A stretch of 64,000 bases of DNA. Source: an uncultured Gammaproteobacteria bacterium (GTDB lineage: Bacteria > Pseudomonadota > Gammaproteobacteria > Nitrosococcales > Methylophagaceae). The stretch is taken from contig CAJQLA010000017.1 in assembly GCA_905479075.1 (NCBI GenBank), positions 93,443-157,442 of the forward strand. Direction: 5' to 3'. Position 1 is the stretch's first letter; the number at the start of each line of letters is the position of its first letter. The notes beneath the pieces were generated by a model. That model made no database searches. It saw nothing but the letters and a program-made list of their open reading frames with translations, and was not told where the DNA came from. Shown one piece after another: positions 18,748-28,892 of this stretch. The position numbers were made by a program, and so were the translations under genes.

Positions 18748-19470
18748 ATGTTAAAACGATTTTATTTGTTATTGCCTGTTTTAGTATGGGTGGGTTTAGT
18801 TCAGGCTGATGATCAAGCATTGAAAGCAAAGTTTGAAGCGATGATCCCTGGAATGACCATTGATTCTATAGAGCGACTAGAAGGCACTAACTTCTACGAA
18901 ACTGTGATTGGGGGAGAGATTGTCTATTTTTCTGAAGATGCGCGTTATGTGCTTCAAGGCGATGTGATAGCGCTAGAGTCAAGACAAAATATTACACAAA
19001 ACAAGCGTGTGGCCTTGAAAAAGCAGATATTATCTTCGCTTGAAGAAGACAATATGATTGTTTTTGAACCCAAACAAACGGAACATACCTTGACTGTTTT
19101 TACCGATATCGATTGCGGTTATTGTCGTAAATTACATCAGCAAATGACTGAATATAATGATCTTGGTATCCGTATTCGTTATATGGCATTCCCACGTTCA
19201 GGTATAGGCGCAGAGTCTGAATCTTATAATAAAGCGGTTAATGTTTGGTGTGCTGATGATAAACATCAGGCCATGACAGATTCCAAGGCAGGGATGAAAG
19301 TAGCGAGTAATACGTGTGATAACCCAGTGAAGCATGATTATGAAACGGGCATTCGTTTAGGTGTGACTGGAACACCAGCACTATTCCTCGATAGTGGAGA
19401 ACTATTACCTGGCTATGTTCCTCCGCAACGTTTGAAACAATTGCTCGATGAACGATCAGGCCAGAGTTAA
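18748..19470 (+). CDS. dsbC: Thiol:disulfide interchange protein DsbC
   Basis: Periplasmic disulfide isomerase that dimerises through its N-terminal domain. The start at 18748 (MLKRFYLLLPVLVWVGLVQA) is chosen because it begins a clean signal peptide and follows yajQ; an in-frame ATG farther upstream would overlap yajQ and spoil the leader. The 240-residue precursor has the dimerisation domain (about 22-80) and a thioredoxin fold with active site DCGYCRKLH, cis-proline loop GVTGTPALF, and a second disulfide pair (WCADDKH / SNTCDNP). Its 3' end overlaps the convergent lpxH by 15 bases. Confidence 0.94.
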   Translation: MLKRFYLLLPVLVWVGLVQADDQALKAKFEAMIPGMTIDSIERLEGTNFYETVIGGEIVYFSEDARYVLQGDVIALESRQNITQNKRVALKKQILSSLEEDNMIVFEPKQTEHTLTVFTDIDCGYCRKLHQQMTEYNDLGIRIRYMAFPRSGIGAESESYNKAVNVWCADDKHQAMTDSKAGMKVASNTCDNPVKHDYETGIRLGVTGTPALFLDSGELLPGYVPPQRLKQLLDERSGQS

Positions 19471-20199
19471 AGTCGCTTTATCGTCTGTTACACGATCATC
19501 AAAAAGATGAAACTGCCCATCTTGATAGTGTAAATAACTGGGGTGTTGGTCCCAGTCACCTAATACAATACGGTAACGATCATCACTTAAGTTATGAATA
19601 GCTGGGCGATGGGTATGTCCATGTAGCATATATTGCACTTGGTATTGCTGCATGACACGGACGACTTCATCTTGATTAACATCCATGATCATCGCTGACT
19701 TAAACTGTTTTTGCTCGCGGCTTTTTTGTTTGATCTTATCGGAAATGCCTTGCCGATAACGCGATGATAAGGCTAAAAAGCAGCGTTGTAATAACGCATT
19801 GCGAGTCCAACGGCGATAACGCTGATAACTTTTATCATCAATGCATAAGCTATCACCATGCATTAATAAAATTTTATGGCCATTTAATTCGACAATAGTG
19901 GGATCGGTTAATAATTCACATCCACAACGTTGAGCAAATATTTTACCAACCATAAAGTCACGATTTCCAACCATCAAATAACATTTAACACCAGACTGAC
20001 TGATGCGGGATAAGGCTGTGATTAAAACGTTAAATTCATTTGGGACAATGTCGTCACCAAGCCAAGTGTTGAATAAATCACCTAGGATATAAAGTGCATC
20101 AATGTCTTTGGAGTTGACGTTAAGAAATTCGACCGTATTTTCTATGAACTCAGGCTGATCTGGCCTAAGGTGGAGATCTGAAATAAACAAGATAGACAT
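19456..20199 (-). CDS. lpxH: UDP-2,3-diacylglucosamine pyrophosphatase LpxH
   Basis: Lipid A biosynthesis enzyme that hydrolyses UDP-2,3-diacylglucosamine to lipid X and UMP on the inner face of the inner membrane. Calcineurin-like metallophosphatase motifs are ISDLHL, LGDLFNTWLGDD, VGNRDFM, LLMHGDSLCIDD and HGHTHRPAIH, matching the two-metal site. At 247 residues the length is normal. It shows the organism makes lipid A. It is convergent with dsbC, with a short overlap at the 3' ends. Confidence 0.96.
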   Translation of the reverse strand: MSILFISDLHLRPDQPEFIENTVEFLNVNSKDIDALYILGDLFNTWLGDDIVPNEFNVLITALSRISQSGVKCYLMVGNRDFMVGKIFAQRCGCELLTDPTIVELNGHKILLMHGDSLCIDDKSYQRYRRWTRNALLQRCFLALSSRYRQGISDKIKQKSREQKQFKSAMIMDVNQDEVVRVMQQYQVQYMLHGHTHRPAIHNLSDDRYRIVLGDWDQHPSYLHYQDGQFHLFDDRVTDDKATLTLA

Positions 20200-20218
20200 G
20201 GAATGTCAAAACCGACGG

Positions 20219-20249
20219 TTATGTAGGAGCAGAAATTACTCCTACATAA
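20219..20249 (-). terminator. Strong hairpin between cyclophilin gene and lpxH
   Basis: A perfect 11-bp inverted repeat, TTATGTAGGAG (20219-20229) with CTCCTACATAA (20239-20249), has a 9-base loop. On the minus strand it lies between the stop of the cyclophilin gene and the lpxH start. It is followed by CCGTCGGTTTT, so the T tract is weak and not immediately adjacent. It could be a terminator, a transcript-stabilising stem or an attenuator; the stem itself is certain. Confidence 0.5.
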
Positions 20250-20261
20250 CATGGATAGGTT

Positions 20262-20843
20262 TTACTCAACTACGCTTGCAGAGATGATGACAACATTTTC
20301 TGTCGGCACATCCTGATGGTAGTCACGTGTTCCTGTACTGACAGCGCGGATTGTATCGACGACGTCCAAACCTTCAACGACTTGGCCAAAAACAGCATAA
20401 CCCCATGCTGCGCCAGACTCACCACGAAAGTTTAGAAAGTCATTATCAACAGTATTAATAAAGAACTGGGCCGTTGCTGAATGGGGATCATTAGTTCTAG
20501 CCATAGCAACAGAACCTTTGTCATTACTTAAGCCATTATTAGCTTCATTTTGAATGGGTTCATTAGGTGTTTTTTGCTCAAAATCTTCAGTAAAACCACC
20601 ACCTTGAACCATAAAGTTTTCAATAACACGATGAAAGATAGTGCCATCATAAAAACCAGAATTTACATAGTCTAAGAAATTGGCCACAGTGTTAGGTGCT
20701 TTTTCTGCGTTGAGTTCGATGACGATATCGCCTAGAGATGTTGCTAATTTAACTTTTGGCAAAGCGGTGCCTCCTACAGCATGAGATGAGAATGAAAAAA
20801 CTGCTAAAAAAAATGGTGCCAAATAGCGAAAAAAAGATTTCAT
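20262..20843 (-). CDS. Periplasmic cyclophilin-type peptidyl-prolyl isomerase
   Basis: Proline isomerase assisting envelope protein folding. The start at 20843 ([20 protein letters not shown]) gives a proper signal peptide ending around SHAVGG; a farther upstream TTG in frame would bury the leader behind 16 extra residues. The mature part of about 170 residues carries the cyclophilin core: [44 protein letters not shown] and [13 protein letters not shown]. It resembles PpiA (secreted) rather than cytoplasmic PpiB because of the leader, although the core pattern is PpiB-like. It precedes lpxH on the same strand. Confidence 0.9.
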   Translation of the reverse strand: MKSFFRYLAPFFLAVFSFSSHAVGGTALPKVKLATSLGDIVIELNAEKAPNTVANFLDYVNSGFYDGTIFHRVIENFMVQGGGFTEDFEQKTPNEPIQNEANNGLSNDKGSVAMARTNDPHSATAQFFINTVDNDFLNFRGESGAAWGYAVFGQVVEGLDVVDTIRAVSTGTRDYHQDVPTENVVIISASVVE

Positions 20844-21078
20844 AAGAGTTTGGTTCCAGAGATTAACAATAAATTGTACATAATAGAGCAAATAAGCTTT
20901 TTAGTGGAGGGGAACGGCTACTTTTCGTTGTCAACTTGCCGTAAAATACTTGGCAAGAATACTAGAACTTAATATGTACAAAGCTGAAGTCGCTTTATAC
21001 AGTTAGGAAATACACGGACTGCTTTGTTTTATGCATGATTGGCTGACCGTGATAGCGAACAATTATTAGCGAATAAAT

Positions 21079-22461
21079 ATGTTACGGATCCATAATAGCC
21101 TTACTAAGCAAAAAGATATTTTCACACCGATTGAACCAGGTAAAGTTAAGCTTTATGTCTGTGGCATGACGGTTTATGACCTTTGTCATGTTGGGCATGC
21201 GAGAGTAATGGTGGTGTTTGATGTAGTAACACGTTATTTACGCGCCATTGATTATGATGTGACTTATATCAGAAACATTACGGACATTGATGACAAGATT
21301 ATTGCTCGTGCCAATGACAAAAATGAACCGATTCAGTCTTTAACAGAACGCTTTATTGCTGAAATGCATCAAGATGCTGATGTTTTAGGTGTTCTTCGTC
21401 CTGATCTTGAACCTAAAGCAACAGAATCAATGAGTGAGATCATCGTGATGATTGAAACATTGATAACTAAAGGCTTTGCATATACAGCGGACAATGGCGA
21501 TGTTTATTATGATGTTAGTGAGTTTGCTGACTATGGCAAATTATCAGGCCGAAATATAGATGAACTCCGTGCGGGTGAACGTGTTGCTGTAAATGAAGCT
21601 AAACATGATCCACTTGATTTCGTATTGTGGAAATCGGCCAAACCAGAAGAGCCGGCTTGGGATTCACCTTGGGGTCGAGGACGCCCTGGCTGGCATATTG
21701 AGTGTTCAGCTATGTCAGCGCATTGCTTGGGTGAACATTTCGATATTCATGGAGGTGGTCAGGATTTACAATTCCCACATCATGAAAATGAAATTGCCCA
21801 ATCGGAAGGGGCGCATGGATGCCAATCTGTAAATTATTGGATGCATAATGGTTTCGTTCGTATTGACGAAGAAAAAATGTCTAAGTCATTAGGCAATTTT
21901 TTCACTGTTCGTGAAGTTTTGGCTAAATATGATCCTGAAACAGTACGTTATTTTATTTTGACGAGTCATTATCGAAGTCCGCTCAATTATTCAGATGAAC
22001 AACTGGATCAAGCGAAAAATACGCTGACTCGTTTTTATACTTCGCTTAGAGATGTAGAAGTACAATCCGATGTGCGTTGGCAAGATGATGATGAATTTGG
22101 AATGCGTTTTAAAGAAGCGATGGATGATGATTTCAACACGGCAATGGCATTGTCGATTGCTGCAGATGTTAGACAAGCTTTGAATAAAGCACAAGAGTCT
22201 GCTGACCAACGACAAATGAGTTATTTGGCAGGCTTGTTATACTCTTTTGGCGATGTGCTTGGTTTATTCCAACAGTCAGCTGATATTTTCCTAACAAGTG
22301 GCGATGACGATGTTGAGAAAATAGAGTCGCTGATATCGCAGCGCAACCAAGCGCGAGTTGATAAAGATTGGGCAAGAGCTGATCAGGTCAGAGATGAACT
22401 GACAACAATGGGTATTGTTTTAGAGGATACAGCAGGCAAGACCAGCTGGCGTAAAATCTAA
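21079..22461 (+). CDS. cysS: Cysteinyl-tRNA synthetase
   Basis: Class I aminoacyl-tRNA synthetase, 460 residues. Seen are the first zinc cysteine and signature [18 protein letters not shown] (HIGH-like motif), further Zn ligands in [14 protein letters not shown] and [13 protein letters not shown], and the KMSKS loop in [12 protein letters not shown]. The anticodon-binding helical domain makes up the C-terminus. It is convergent with folD, separated by only 6 bases. A 187-base region divides it from the divergent cyclophilin gene. Confidence 0.98.
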   Translation: MLRIHNSLTKQKDIFTPIEPGKVKLYVCGMTVYDLCHVGHARVMVVFDVVTRYLRAIDYDVTYIRNITDIDDKIIARANDKNEPIQSLTERFIAEMHQDADVLGVLRPDLEPKATESMSEIIVMIETLITKGFAYTADNGDVYYDVSEFADYGKLSGRNIDELRAGERVAVNEAKHDPLDFVLWKSAKPEEPAWDSPWGRGRPGWHIECSAMSAHCLGEHFDIHGGGQDLQFPHHENEIAQSEGAHGCQSVNYWMHNGFVRIDEEKMSKSLGNFFTVREVLAKYDPETVRYFILTSHYRSPLNYSDEQLDQAKNTLTRFYTSLRDVEVQSDVRWQDDDEFGMRFKEAMDDDFNTAMALSIAADVRQALNKAQESADQRQMSYLAGLLYSFGDVLGLFQQSADIFLTSGDDDVEKIESLISQRNQARVDKDWARADQVRDELTTMGIVLEDTAGKTSWRKI

Positions 22462-22467
22462 CTTGGT

Positions 22468-23325
22468 TTAATCTGAGTGTAGGTTTTCAGCAGCATACAG
22501 CGTATTTTCTAATAGTGTAGCGACCGTCATAGGGCCGACACCACCCGGAACTGGTGTGATATATCCCGCTTTTTCTTTGGCAGATTCAAAGTCCACATCA
22601 CCTGCTAATTTACCATTTTCAAGGCGGTTAATACCGACATCTATGACTACTGCACCAGGCTTGATCCAATCGCCATGAATGAAGTTTGCAATTCCAACAC
22701 CCACAACTAGGACATCAGCACGTCTGACATGGAATTCTAAATCTGCAGTCCTACTATGGCAGACTGTAATCGTACAGCGTGCGGCTAACAGCTCTAAAGC
22801 CATTGGGCGGCCGACGATATTTGATTGACCGATGATTACAGCCTCTTTACCAACTAAATCAATCCCAGTTTTGTTCAATAAAGTCATCACACCTTTAGGT
22901 GTACATGGTCGTAGCTGTGGATTATTTTGAGCAAGAAGGCCCATATTATAAGGATGGAAACCATCAACATCCTTATCAGCAGCAATATGCTGGATCACAG
23001 TATCTGAATTGATATGATCAGGTAGAGGGAGCTGCACCAGTATGCCGTCTATTTCAGGATCGTTATTTAATGTGTCGATGAGTGTTAATAACTCTGCTTC
23101 AGTCGTGGTTTCAGGTAAATCATATGAATCAGATTTGAAACCAATTTCTTCACAACTGCGACGTTTACTACCAACATAAACTTTTGAAGCAGGATCACCA
23201 CCAATTAATACAACAGCAAGTCCTGGCTTACGTTTTCCTTCTGATAAACGTTGCTCTGTTGCTATTTTTAAATCCTGCTTTAGCGCAGTTGCAATTGCTT
23301 TACCATCAATGATTTGGGCGGTCAT
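22468..23325 (-). CDS. folD: Methylenetetrahydrofolate dehydrogenase/cyclohydrolase FolD
   Basis: Bifunctional one-carbon enzyme interconverting 5,10-methylene-, methenyl- and 10-formyl-tetrahydrofolate with NADP. It has 285 residues, with the catalytic Lys in [15 protein letters not shown] and [11 protein letters not shown]. Cofactor-binding motifs are [38 protein letters not shown] and [16 protein letters not shown]. Length is standard. It is transcribed away from the tRNA-Pro region. Confidence 0.98.
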   Translation of the reverse strand: MTAQIIDGKAIATALKQDLKIATEQRLSEGKRKPGLAVVLIGGDPASKVYVGSKRRSCEEIGFKSDSYDLPETTTEAELLTLIDTLNNDPEIDGILVQLPLPDHINSDTVIQHIAADKDVDGFHPYNMGLLAQNNPQLRPCTPKGVMTLLNKTGIDLVGKEAVIIGQSNIVGRPMALELLAARCTITVCHSRTADLEFHVRRADVLVVGVGIANFIHGDWIKPGAVVIDVGINRLENGKLAGDVDFESAKEKAGYITPVPGGVGPMTVATLLENTLYAAENLHSD

Positions 23326-23467
23326 TAACTTGTTCCGAAATTCTAAAAGACGCTATGTTCTCATGTTAAGACAATAACGGCAAAAAATATCGTGAGATTC
23401 GTTGACTGTTTAGATACATCAGCGTATTATTTCGCCTTTCTTCGAGGATGTCTGTTCTTCGATATGT

Positions 23468-23544
<77 letters not shown>

Positions 23545-23583
23545 CTTCAATAGCTCATATTTCCTAGGTTAAAACGCTACAAT

Positions 23584-23622
23584 GCGTCCGTGGCTCTTTG
23601 GATAGCGTTAGGCCATAGACTA
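23584..23622 (+). pseudogene. tRNA-Arg 5'-half remnant
   Basis: The stretch GCGTCCGTGGCTCTTTGGAT followed by AG matches the first 23 bases of the intact tRNA-Arg at 28440 (GCGCCCGTAGCTCATTTGGAT, AG) with three differences, and the preceding ACAAT is also shared. After the D arm the match fades (CGTTAGGCCATAGAC against AGCATCGGCCTTCTAAG), and no anticodon loop, T arm or acceptor 3' strand follows. It lies 39 bases after tRNA-Pro, a spacing usual inside tRNA clusters, so it is probably a decayed copy of a tRNA-Arg once next to tRNA-Pro. Confidence 0.6.
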
Positions 23623-23964
23623 TTTACTGTCGTTGTTTACCCAGCCTAAAACCTCATTTCGCTCTAACTTGCTATGAGGCAAGTCATTCAAGTAATAGTG
23701 TGATCTAGACATTAGTAGTTTCCACTGACCCCATGACTTCTAGCAAAACCCCATCTCGAATATAAAATGCTAACACCACTGCTTTTTATTTAAGAAAAAG
23801 CCCCTTGTATTTAGTGGAATCATCACTTTAAGAGCCTATTTATACAGCAGGTGAAGTGCAAATTAAATTTCGACTTCGATACCCCTTTTATAGGGATTAA
23901 AAAATAACAAGCAAATAGATGTCCTACATGTACAACAATATATCGCAGTATATTTGTTATGTAG
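23623..23964. other. Gene-free stretch after the tRNA remnant
   Basis: No credible coding frame on either strand. It holds a short inverted repeat, ACTTGC (23667-23672) with GCAAGT (23679-23684), and a competing pair CCTCAT/ATGAGG across the same place. Neither has a T tract. The rest is AT-rich with many stops. It looks like decayed or rearranged DNA. Confidence 0.5.
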
Positions 23965-24416
23965 ATACATAAAGACCTGATATTTAGAGGTTTTGATGAA
24001 AAAAATGAACTGACGCGCCTTTGTCAATGGGCTTATATGGCAGCTAAAGTGGAACGTTATAAAATACATGATGTTAGATCTAGCAATCATGAAGATGACG
24101 ATTATGAAGCTTATGCAAATGGAAACGCCTTATTGATTTCTGGAGATGGAGATATAGAAGTATTTTTTTCTGGCGTGCAAAAAGTGATTACGGAAATTTT
24201 GCAACTGCACCAGAGTATCAGATAGAAATTGATGACTCTGGCATGATATCAGCCGATATAAATAGAAAAATTATAGATGATAAGGGCAAAGAGCTAGATC
24301 AGCTTAGTGCAGATACTATTTTGGTTTCTTTTCTTAAACAACATATAGGCTGGATAACCGCTATAGATAATGAATTAACTAAATCTAGATTTGAGTTTAT
24401 TAAACCCATTGCATAG
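23965..24416 (+). pseudogene. Frameshifted hypothetical gene (T-tract shift)
   Basis: A reading frame is open from 23965 (no good start codon; first ATG at 24037) and breaks down after 24169. It includes RGFDEKNELTRLCQWAYMAA and EDDDYEAYANGNALLISGDG. Removing one T from the run of seven T at 24163-24169 restores a continuous frame: EVFFWRAKSDYGNFATAPEY, then EIDDSGMISADINRKIIDD, ending with FEFIKPIA and TAG at 24414. The joined product would be about 150 residues. I do not recognise the family. The upstream end also lacks a start, so it is probably a broken gene, but a sequencing error at the T run or a phase-variable tract cannot be excluded. Confidence 0.55.
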
Positions 24417-24663
24417 GGAAAGAAAGGGGATTTAACTGATGTATGGAGAAGGTTGAGACCGACTTAATAAAATAAAAATAGATAAACAATTCAACATTAA
24501 TTTAAACGGTAGTAGGTAAACAGAAGTTATCAATAAAAACTTATTGATAAAACAGAATATAAACAAGAAAGAACTATATAGGTGGCTAGCGTATTATGCA
24601 CTAGGATTAAAAATGAGCTGATTGTTGAGGACTGGTCAATAACCAGCCATACTCTCTGGTGTT

Positions 24664-24669
24664 TATAAT
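24664..24669 (+). promoter_or_regulatory. Possible -10 box upstream of ugd
   Basis: A perfect TATAAT lies 16 bases before the ugd ATG. No good -35 hexamer is seen at 16-18 bases upstream, although CTGGT-CAATA-ACCAG, a small inverted repeat, lies there. The implied leader would be only about 10 bases and contains no clear ribosome binding site. Weak evidence. Confidence 0.3.
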
Positions 24670-24685
24670 ATAAAGTTGTCGAACT

Positions 24686-25852
24686 ATGAAAATTGCAGTC
24701 GTTGGAACTGGTTATGTAGGTATATCAAATGCTGTACTGTTATCTCAGCATCATCAGGTCATTGCTTTGGATGTGATTGCTGAAAAAGTTGACCAGATCA
24801 ATAACAAGCAATCCCCAATCGTTGATGCGGAAGTTTCTGATTTTTTGAATAACGAGATATTGGATTTGCGTGCAACCTTGGATAACGAGGAGGCATATCA
24901 TGATGCTGATTTCATCATTATTGCCACGCCGACAGACTATGATCCTGAAACTGACCATTTTAATACGAGTTCTGTTGAAAGTGTGATACGTGATGTGATG
25001 GAAATTAACCCTGAAGCTGTTATGGTGATTAAATCAACAGTCCCAGTTGGTTATACCAAAAGAATCAAAGCAGAATTTTCTAGTGACAATATTATTTTTT
25101 CTCCAGAGTTCTTAAGAGAAGGTAAGGCGTTATACGATAATTTATATCCATCAAGAATTATAGTTGGGGAAAAGTCTGAGCGCGCAGAACAGTTTGCCGG
25201 TCTACTCAAGGAAGGGGCGTTAAAATCATCAATTGAAATGATGTTTATCGAGTCGACAGAAGCAGAGGCCGTTAAGCTTTTCTCAAATACTTATCTTGCG
25301 ATGCGGGTCGCTTATTTTAATGAGCTTGATACATATGCTGAAGTATGTGGCCTGAATACTGCTCAAATCATAAAAGGGATTAGCCTAGATCCCCGAATCG
25401 GTAATTATTACAACAACCCATCATTTGGGTATGGAGGTTATTGTTTGCCGAAGGACACTAGACAATTATTAGCAAACTATCAGGATGTACCAAACAACCT
25501 GATTAGGGCGGTTGTTGATGCCAATAAAACGCGAAAGAAACATATAGCTGACTCTATTGTTAAAATGAAACCAAAATGCGTCGGGATCTATCGTCTGGTT
25601 ATGAAAGGCGATTCAGATAATTTTCGGACATCTTCAATTCAGGACATTATGGAGTGCTTGTTAGATGAAGGCATTGAAGTAATTGTTTATGAGTCTCTTT
25701 TATCAGAAAAACATTTTTTTGATGTCAGCGTTATTAATGATCTATCTGATTTTAAGCAGTCAGCTGATGTGATTGTAGCTAATCGATTACATGAAGATCT
25801 TGAAGATGTGGTTACCAAGGTCTATTCAAGAGACCTGTTTGGCTATAATTAA
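24686..25852 (+). CDS. ugd: UDP-glucose 6-dehydrogenase
   Basis: Oxidises UDP-glucose to UDP-glucuronate with two NAD+, supplying an acidic sugar for capsules, LPS or exopolysaccharide. Its 388 residues match the compact E. coli-type enzyme. The NAD-binding GTGYVG lies at the N-terminus, with [18 protein letters not shown] and KSTVPVGYT following. The catalytic Cys is in [11 protein letters not shown] near residue 252, and the C-terminal UDP-binding domain completes it. It sits alone between decayed DNA and a glycosyltransferase gene, and begins the polysaccharide part of the window. If used in the neighbouring polymer, it would add uronic acid. Confidence 0.95.
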   Translation: MKIAVVGTGYVGISNAVLLSQHHQVIALDVIAEKVDQINNKQSPIVDAEVSDFLNNEILDLRATLDNEEAYHDADFIIIATPTDYDPETDHFNTSSVESVIRDVMEINPEAVMVIKSTVPVGYTKRIKAEFSSDNIIFSPEFLREGKALYDNLYPSRIIVGEKSERAEQFAGLLKEGALKSSIEMMFIESTEAEAVKLFSNTYLAMRVAYFNELDTYAEVCGLNTAQIIKGISLDPRIGNYYNNPSFGYGGYCLPKDTRQLLANYQDVPNNLIRAVVDANKTRKKHIADSIVKMKPKCVGIYRLVMKGDSDNFRTSSIQDIMECLLDEGIEVIVYESLLSEKHFFDVSVINDLSDFKQSADVIVANRLHEDLEDVVTKVYSRDLFGYN

Positions 25853-26041
25853 TAGGTTGGGCAAATCATCACCTTTGATTTTATTGTGCTTGCATTTGAT
25901 TTGTATCTTTACTACAAGTTCAGTCATTGAACTTTCATCAGTTTGGAATTCATAAACTATACTCTGAAAATGAGTATTCAATTACTTACATTAAAAGAAT
26001 GCAAATCATGAAACTCAAATATATTATTTGGACCGGTAGAA

Positions 26042-27904
26042 ATGTTTTATAGAAAATTAAAAGAAACGTTCAGAAAAAGAGTTTTAAAATTCCTAGGCCT
26101 CGATATTCAACACCAAGAGACGGTTCATTCCTTGAGGGTGGTTGGCCAACTCATTTCTGGACTTCAATCACAGACATTTACCCAGTCTGATACTAGTGTG
26201 TCGGTATTAGTCCCAGTCCACAATCGTCCTCGTAAACTATACAACGCCCTTAGTAGTGTTATCGAACAAAATTATAAAAATGTTGAAGTTATTCTGATAG
26301 ATGATGGAAGCTCTCCCCCTTTAAAAGAAAATCACGATATCAATGAATTAATTCAATCTAGCAGTATTAAAATTAATTTCGTAAGAATAGAGCATAGTGG
26401 TTCGGCAAAAGCAAGAAATATAGCCCTAGCCCTAGCTAAAGGGGATTTGATAGCTTTTCTCGATAGTGATAACAGTTATGCAGAAGGCTACCTTTCCAGT
26501 TTGGTCGGATTCTATGATGAAAATGAACACGTACAGATAGGCTACGCTGCAATGTTATGGGATGATAGTAAGCATTCAGTACATATTAAACACGATGATT
26601 TCAGCTGGGAGAAATTGTTTAACCAAGAAATAAACCTAGATCTGAATTGTATTTCATTTCGCCGTCGAGTATATGAAGAGCTAGGAGGGTTTGATGAAAC
26701 TTTAACTCGGTTAGTTGACTTTGATTTGGCCCTTAGATATACACAAAAATATATTCCAAGTAAGATTAATGCTTTGTCTGTTTTCTACTTTTCAGGGGAT
26801 GAGTCAGACAGAATAACCACATCATATCCAATACTTCCAAATTACAAAAGAATATGCAGCACGTACAAAGAAAAACCGCAGAACTTGTTCAAAGTCCTTA
26901 TATATTGTGATGATTACCCTCAGCTATCAGAATCTTATGTAGCTACAGAAATAGATTGGTTTTTGAGACAAGGAATCGAGGTTGAAGTATATTCTTGCAG
27001 AGAAGCAGGCGCCCCAGGTGAGGCTAGAGTAAAAATACATACTGACAGTCTAGATGATGTTATTGATGCTTTTAAGCCTGATTTAATCCATGCCCACTGG
27101 CTAAATATGGGAAAACAAGTAAGTGAATTAATGAAGCAATATGATATTCCTATTACAGTAAGAGCTCATGGTTTTGAATTCAATAAAGCCCTTATTAACA
27201 ATCTAGTAAATGATGAAAAGATAAAAGCAATATACACTTTCCCCACTCTAATTAAGCGTCACATCAAAGGGAAAATATCAAAAAAAATCATCCCGACAAA
27301 TTCTTGTTTTAACTCAAACAGATTCTTTCCAAGCCTTACTAAGGATAAGAGGTTAGTGTTACGGGCTGGAGCTTGTTTGCCAACTAAAAATATTGAAGCA
27401 TTCATTCAGGTAGCTTCACGGTGTTCCGATTATAAATTTATTTTAGCAATGGTCAAAGTAAAAGCATTGCCTGACATGCCAAAACATTTGATAGAATTAA
27501 ACGAAAGCCTTGGAAGTCCAGTTGAAATAAGGTTTAATGTGGGATATTCGGAAATGACTGAGCTTGTGGCCAAGGCCGGAATATATATGCACACCTTTGG
27601 GTTTCAACAGCCATATGGAATGCCCGTATCAATTGTTGAATCAATGGCGACAGGTGCAATTTGTTTATTGCCAGACACATCCGATTATAGAGCTTATGCT
27701 GGTGACAGTAACCTTTTTTATAAGGATATAAATCATGCTGTCCACCATCTTAACGAAATCAAAAAATGGGGCAAGGAAGAGTGGCGAGATCGGGGTATTT
27801 CTAACTCAAATCATGCTTACGATAAACATATGGATGATGATGTGCTCGGTGACATTTATTCAGACTGGAAAAGAATCGTGGATATTCCTATAGAGGTACA
27901 GTAA
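26042..27904 (+). CDS. Two-domain glycosyltransferase (GT2 + GT4 fusion)
   Basis: A 620-residue protein with two different glycosyltransferase folds. Residues about 53-260 are a GT-A, family 2 domain: VSVLVPVHNRPRKLYNALSS, VILIDDGSSPP and an LDSDNSYAEGYL acceptor/metal region, with GGFDETLTRLVDFDLALR as the family ED-like element. Residues about 288-610 are a GT-B, family 4-like domain: DLIHAHWLNMG, VRAHGFEF, ACLPTKNIEAFIQVASRC and FGFQQPYGMPVSIVESMATG. Such fusions can add two successive sugars. The sugars are unknown. The gene stands alone, 190 bases after ugd and before an empty 535-base stretch. Confidence 0.85.
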   Translation: MFYRKLKETFRKRVLKFLGLDIQHQETVHSLRVVGQLISGLQSQTFTQSDTSVSVLVPVHNRPRKLYNALSSVIEQNYKNVEVILIDDGSSPPLKENHDINELIQSSSIKINFVRIEHSGSAKARNIALALAKGDLIAFLDSDNSYAEGYLSSLVGFYDENEHVQIGYAAMLWDDSKHSVHIKHDDFSWEKLFNQEINLDLNCISFRRRVYEELGGFDETLTRLVDFDLALRYTQKYIPSKINALSVFYFSGDESDRITTSYPILPNYKRICSTYKEKPQNLFKVLIYCDDYPQLSESYVATEIDWFLRQGIEVEVYSCREAGAPGEARVKIHTDSLDDVIDAFKPDLIHAHWLNMGKQVSELMKQYDIPITVRAHGFEFNKALINNLVNDEKIKAIYTFPTLIKRHIKGKISKKIIPTNSCFNSNRFFPSLTKDKRLVLRAGACLPTKNIEAFIQVASRCSDYKFILAMVKVKALPDMPKHLIELNESLGSPVEIRFNVGYSEMTELVAKAGIYMHTFGFQQPYGMPVSIVESMATGAICLLPDTSDYRAYAGDSNLFYKDINHAVHHLNEIKKWGKEEWRDRGISNSNHAYDKHMDDDVLGDIYSDWKRIVDIPIEVQ

Positions 27905-28439
27905 TAATTTTTACTCCTGCGAAAAGTACTCTGTATAAAAAGAGTATAAGCAAGCGCAGTCTATGAAAGTAGCAAAATCAAAGATGAGGATTGAATTTCA
28001 AGCCACAAATGCACCAAGGGCTTTGAGTTAGCTATGAGTATTAATCGTAAAGGCCACTCTCAGATATTATTTTCCATTCTGTGAATAGTAGCTATGATAA
28101 AAATTAAACTTACGACTATTGAAGTCTTTGTAAATCATTTTATTTAGAAAAATAATATAATTACAATTTACTAAGGGCTTCACCACTTAACTTAAGTCTG
28201 TATTTTTTGATTTTTCGATTTTCAAATTTTTACTATTAAGTATCAGGCTGGTACTATTATTCTTGATCAAGTAACAAAGCCTACCCCGTCCCTAGTTCAT
28301 TTAATTTGTCACAAATCTATCCCATTCTAGCTAGCTAAACCTAACCTAAAGCACTATACTGTGCGCTTTCTAGTTCTGATTCTTCATTTGGTTATTAAGT
28401 GATCCTATGATTTATAAGGAACACTAGGAAATACACAAT
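27905..28439. other. Gene-free stretch before tRNA-Arg
   Basis: No coding frame worth calling on either strand. It is AT-rich with frequent stops. A short imperfect palindrome, AGCAC-TATACT-GTGCGCT, lies near 28357-28374. The promoter of tRNA-Arg should be in the last 100 bases, but no convincing -35/-10 pair stands out. Confidence 0.5.
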
Positions 28440-28516
28440 GCGCCCGTAGCTCATTTGGATAGAGCATCGGCCTTCTAAGCCGAGGGTAACAGGTTCGAGT
28501 CCTGTCGGGCGCGCCA
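28440..28516 (+). tRNA. tRNA-Arg (anticodon TCT)
   Basis: A complete 77-base cloverleaf. Acceptor GCGCCCG pairs with CGGGCGC, and the D arm is GCTCATTTGGATAGAGC. The anticodon stem CGGCC...with loop CTTCTAA gives TCT. The variable loop is AGGGT-like, the T arm is ACAGGTTCGAGTCCTGT, and CCA is encoded. Its first 23 bases are echoed by a remnant at 23584 beside tRNA-Pro. Confidence 0.97.
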
Positions 28517-28892
28517 TTTTTAAAAATTTCACGAAAAATTACATGTGCAATTACTTGAAGTTATATGCACAACTATTTTGTTTCGGTATGTTTCCGGCGC
28601 CTTCTGCTGCTTTTAATCCTTGGGTTTCTCCCTTAAGCAGGTAGTCGATAACTTGGCTTGGCCTGTATCAGTATCATTTAATATTCTAGGATATTACTTA
28701 TGAGTAAAATATGGGATATTATGTCCAAGGCAAATAGATAAATAATCGTGCCACCTCACTTAAATAAAGAACTGAATTGATTGAAAAAAGTGACTTTATT
28801 CATGAAAATACCCTCTTTAATAATTGTTATGGGGCCAATTGGCCTCATAAAATGACTGTTAGTTATTCCATTCCTGAGAGAAGATAAACTAA
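28517..28892. other. Gene-free stretch with a 22-base palindrome
   Basis: No coding frame is supported. It contains TATGGGGCCAATTGGCCTCATA at 28828-28849, a near-perfect inverted repeat (one G-T wobble) centred on AATT, 44 bases before the next gene. It could be an operator or a transcript stem; there is no T tract. Confidence 0.5.

Noticed and set aside
23584..23610. GCGTTAGGC near 23605 as an integron core site
   Set aside because: The same stretch is better explained as the D-arm end of a tRNA-Arg remnant, and no paired left box of the right spacing was found.
24500..24530. AAACGGTAGTAGGTAAACAG as an ops/JUMPstart element before ugd
   Set aside because: Only a partial match to the GGCGGTAGCGT core, and the rest of the JUMPstart sequence is absent.
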